A stretch of 64,000 nt of DNA. It comes from Clostridium sp. 1001275B_160808_H3 (lineage in GTDB: Bacteria > Bacillota > Clostridia > Clostridiales > Clostridiaceae). Where the stretch lies: NCBI RefSeq assembly GCF_015550425.1, contig NZ_JADNAT010000001.1:233928-297927 (forward strand), read 5' to 3'. Shown here piece after piece: positions 62,493 to 64,000 of this stretch. A program made the position numbers and the translations under genes. Position 1 is the first letter of the stretch, and every line of letters begins with the position of its first letter. Below the pieces are notes generated by a model. That model ran no database searches, was not told the DNA's origin, and saw only the letters and a program-made list of their open reading frames with translations.

Positions 62493-63835
62493 TAGTTTCC
62501 AAATAAGTTATAATCTTTACCTAATAATATTACAACATCATATTGTTTATATTCTGATTTGCCTATCTTTTCAAACTTTTGTATACCTGTATCATTTTTA
62601 AGCAAATCCTTCAATTCCTTATTATCTGATTGAATTACACTTTTCTCTACATTATCAGTATTTCCAACTTCTACATTTGCATATCCAAGAGAAAGTAAAC
62701 TATCTTTTGCACTAGATGCTAATCCATCAATTTTTGTTCCGTTTAATACTAATACTTTTAGATCTTCTTTATTTATTGAAGTTATAACTGGAGCTGATGA
62801 AGAGCTTTCTGCTCTTAATGCATTTATTAAATCTCTATTTGTATCTTTATCGGCAATCAAGAAAGATTCGCCATAAAGATATTCTGATTGACCTTGAAGA
62901 GTAGTCATAACTATATTCTCTGACTTTAATCTCATAATTTTCATACCAAGAGAAATTAAAGTCTTAGCTGGAATATTAGTTTCAACATTTTCACTTATAG
63001 CTTTTAATATTTTTGGTGCCTTAAAAACTATACTTGGGCTTAAAGCCTTATCTACAACCTTACCAATAAATTGATGTTGGTTATTGATTCTACCTAAATC
63101 CCCTTCTTCTCCTCCACTTCCATCATTATTTTTTCTCCATCTAAAGAACTCTTCTGCTTTTTTACCATCTAATTGAACAGTTTCTCCAGCTTTAAAGTTT
63201 ATGTGAAGATCTTGTTCATCATCATCATAGAACATATCTTGCTCTATATACATTTCTACGCCACCTAAAGCATCTATTATACTTCTAAAGGCATTATAAT
63301 CTACTTCAACTATATAATTTAAATTTATACCTAATAAATCCTCTACATGTGTCTTTATCTCATCTTCCCCACCTATAACATATGCAGCATTTATCTTCCA
63401 ATACCTTCTATATTCACCAGTGTCTAAATAAGCATCTACTTCAATCATAGTATCTCTTGGTATAGACACTATATGAACCTTCTTAGTATTAGGATTATAA
63501 TTTAAAACCATTATAGTATCACTTCTTCTACCAGCTTTATTTTGATTTTCTGTATCACCTACATCCATACCTAAAATCAAAATATTTACAGGATCTTTAG
63601 ATGATACTGGTGCTACTCCAGTACCTAAATTATTTGTTTTTAATCCTGACAAGAAGTTAAATATATATATCGCACTTCCAAGTATTAATACTAATAGAAT
63701 TGTTATTATAAATGTTGCTATTCTCTTTCTTTTTCTCTTTTTCCTTCTAGCTTCAATTCTTTTTCTTTTAATTTGGTCATCTTTAGAAGGTCTTCTTCCC
63801 TCTCTATTTTCCAGGTTTTCTCTCCTACTCCCCAT
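62492..63835 (-). CDS. LCP-family (LytR-CpsA-Psr) cell-wall glycopolymer transferase
   Basis: The 447-residue protein has a basic cytoplasmic tail (KDDQIKRKRIEARRKKRKRK), one membrane helix (about 41-64), the LCP domain (about 83-250) with NILILGMDVGD, RRSDTIMVLNYNP, SIPRDTMIEV and ARG-type FFRWRKNNDGSGG, and a C-terminal LytR_C domain (about 355-445: DLKVLVLNGTKIDGLASSAK). LCP enzymes attach wall polymers such as teichoic acids to peptidoglycan. It lies just downstream of the probable yqeK, a common clostridial order. Confidence 0.92.
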   Translation of the reverse strand: MGSRRENLENREGRRPSKDDQIKRKRIEARRKKRKRKRIATFIITILLVLILGSAIYIFNFLSGLKTNNLGTGVAPVSSKDPVNILILGMDVGDTENQNKAGRRSDTIMVLNYNPNTKKVHIVSIPRDTMIEVDAYLDTGEYRRYWKINAAYVIGGEDEIKTHVEDLLGINLNYIVEVDYNAFRSIIDALGGVEMYIEQDMFYDDDEQDLHINFKAGETVQLDGKKAEEFFRWRKNNDGSGGEEGDLGRINNQHQFIGKVVDKALSPSIVFKAPKILKAISENVETNIPAKTLISLGMKIMRLKSENIVMTTLQGQSEYLYGESFLIADKDTNRDLINALRAESSSSAPVITSINKEDLKVLVLNGTKIDGLASSAKDSLLSLGYANVEVGNTDNVEKSVIQSDNKELKDLLKNDTGIQKFEKIGKSEYKQYDVVILLGKDYNLFGN

Positions 63836-63883
63836 CCTTTTAATTCCTCTCTGATTTTTTTCATAGTTAAATAAATTCAGTTC

Positions 63884-64000
63884 TTATTTATTTAGTAATA
63901 AATAATTTCTAGCTTTTATACTATTTATATCAATAGGAAACCCTTTATCTAATAAATATTTAATAGTATGAGTTAATCCTTGAAGAAGGCCTTTATCTAA
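63884..64000 (-). CDS. yqeK: Probable YqeK (HD-domain protein), C-terminal end
   Basis: The last 38 codons of a protein that continues beyond the window, starting LDKGLLQGLTHTIKYLLDKG and ending IKARNYLLLNK. The TIKYLLDKG-like helix and the gene order with an LCP gene directly downstream match yqeK, an HD-domain Ap4A hydrolase located between nadD and lytR/rsfS in clostridia. With no catalytic residues in view the call rests on the tail and context. Confidence 0.6.
   Translation of the reverse strand, partial: LDKGLLQGLTHTIKYLLDKGFPIDINSIKARNYLLLNK

Overview
The window is chromosome of a low-GC, spore-forming Firmicute, most likely Clostridium sensu stricto (cluster I). The evidence is the strongly AT-rich sequence, strong GGAGG ribosome binding sites with frequent TTG/GTG starts, an alpha/beta small acid-soluble spore protein, a CtsR box, a SAM-I riboswitch over metNIQ, and a cell-envelope gene set (LCP protein, DacA-type carboxypeptidase, RlmD, ComEA) of clostridial type. 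The species cannot be fixed from the sequence alone. I see no rRNA, intact insertion sequence, prophage or CRISPR array.

Layout. 1-500: end of a spore protein gene, then tRNA-Gly, tRNA-Lys and tRNA-Arg on the minus strand. 500-3,500: clpB behind a CtsR operator. 3,580-8,600: an AraC regulator fused to a glycosidase-like domain, a 28-codon ORF, and two adjacent paralogous HTH-TPR regulators. 8,900-13,560: small proteins, a viroplasmin/RNase H protein, two related lipid-binding-like proteins (one with a DUF1232 tail) and a divergent ftsH. 13,570-16,000: a large palindrome, an HTH gene pair, a 34-codon secreted-peptide-like ORF and a cell-wall amidase. 16,200-21,500: an AlaX-type editing protein, a beta-lactamase-like lipoprotein and the SAM-riboswitch metNIQ operon.

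21,950-29,050 is a maltodextrin locus (malEFG, LacI-type regulator, malQ, PucR-type regulator) with three matching operator copies and no malK. 29,185-37,330 holds small proteins, a PAP2 phosphatase, a thioester-domain secreted protein and a beta-glucoside PTS with two GH1 enzymes and an RpiR regulator. 37,675-44,895 is a four-gene exopolysaccharide locus: a PilZ-containing GT2 synthase, two NodB-type proteins (one with three NodB units) and a GH18 protein, read as a c-di-GMP-responsive polysaccharide synthesis and remodelling system. 45,176-46,681 is a divergent WYL-regulator/flavoprotein pair sharing an almost perfectly symmetric promoter.

46,884-53,292 is a nucleoside ABC importer with a phosphodiesterase as last gene; a divergent Crp/Fnr regulator sits opposite, and a Crp-type palindrome lies exactly where a class II activator site belongs. 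53,700-56,230 is an accessory patch (SUMF1-domain secreted protein, GH11 xylanase, decayed sequence). 56,273-64,000 is ordinary core: rlmD, RDD protein, lipoprotein, DUF350 protein, comEA, D,D-carboxypeptidase, rluD, LCP protein and the end of a probable yqeK.

Most likely new biology: the polysaccharide locus with its triple NodB protein; two small peptide ORFs near HTH regulators; the stand-alone thioester protein; the AraC-GH39 fusion with an apparently lost acid/base residue; and several readable promoter architectures.
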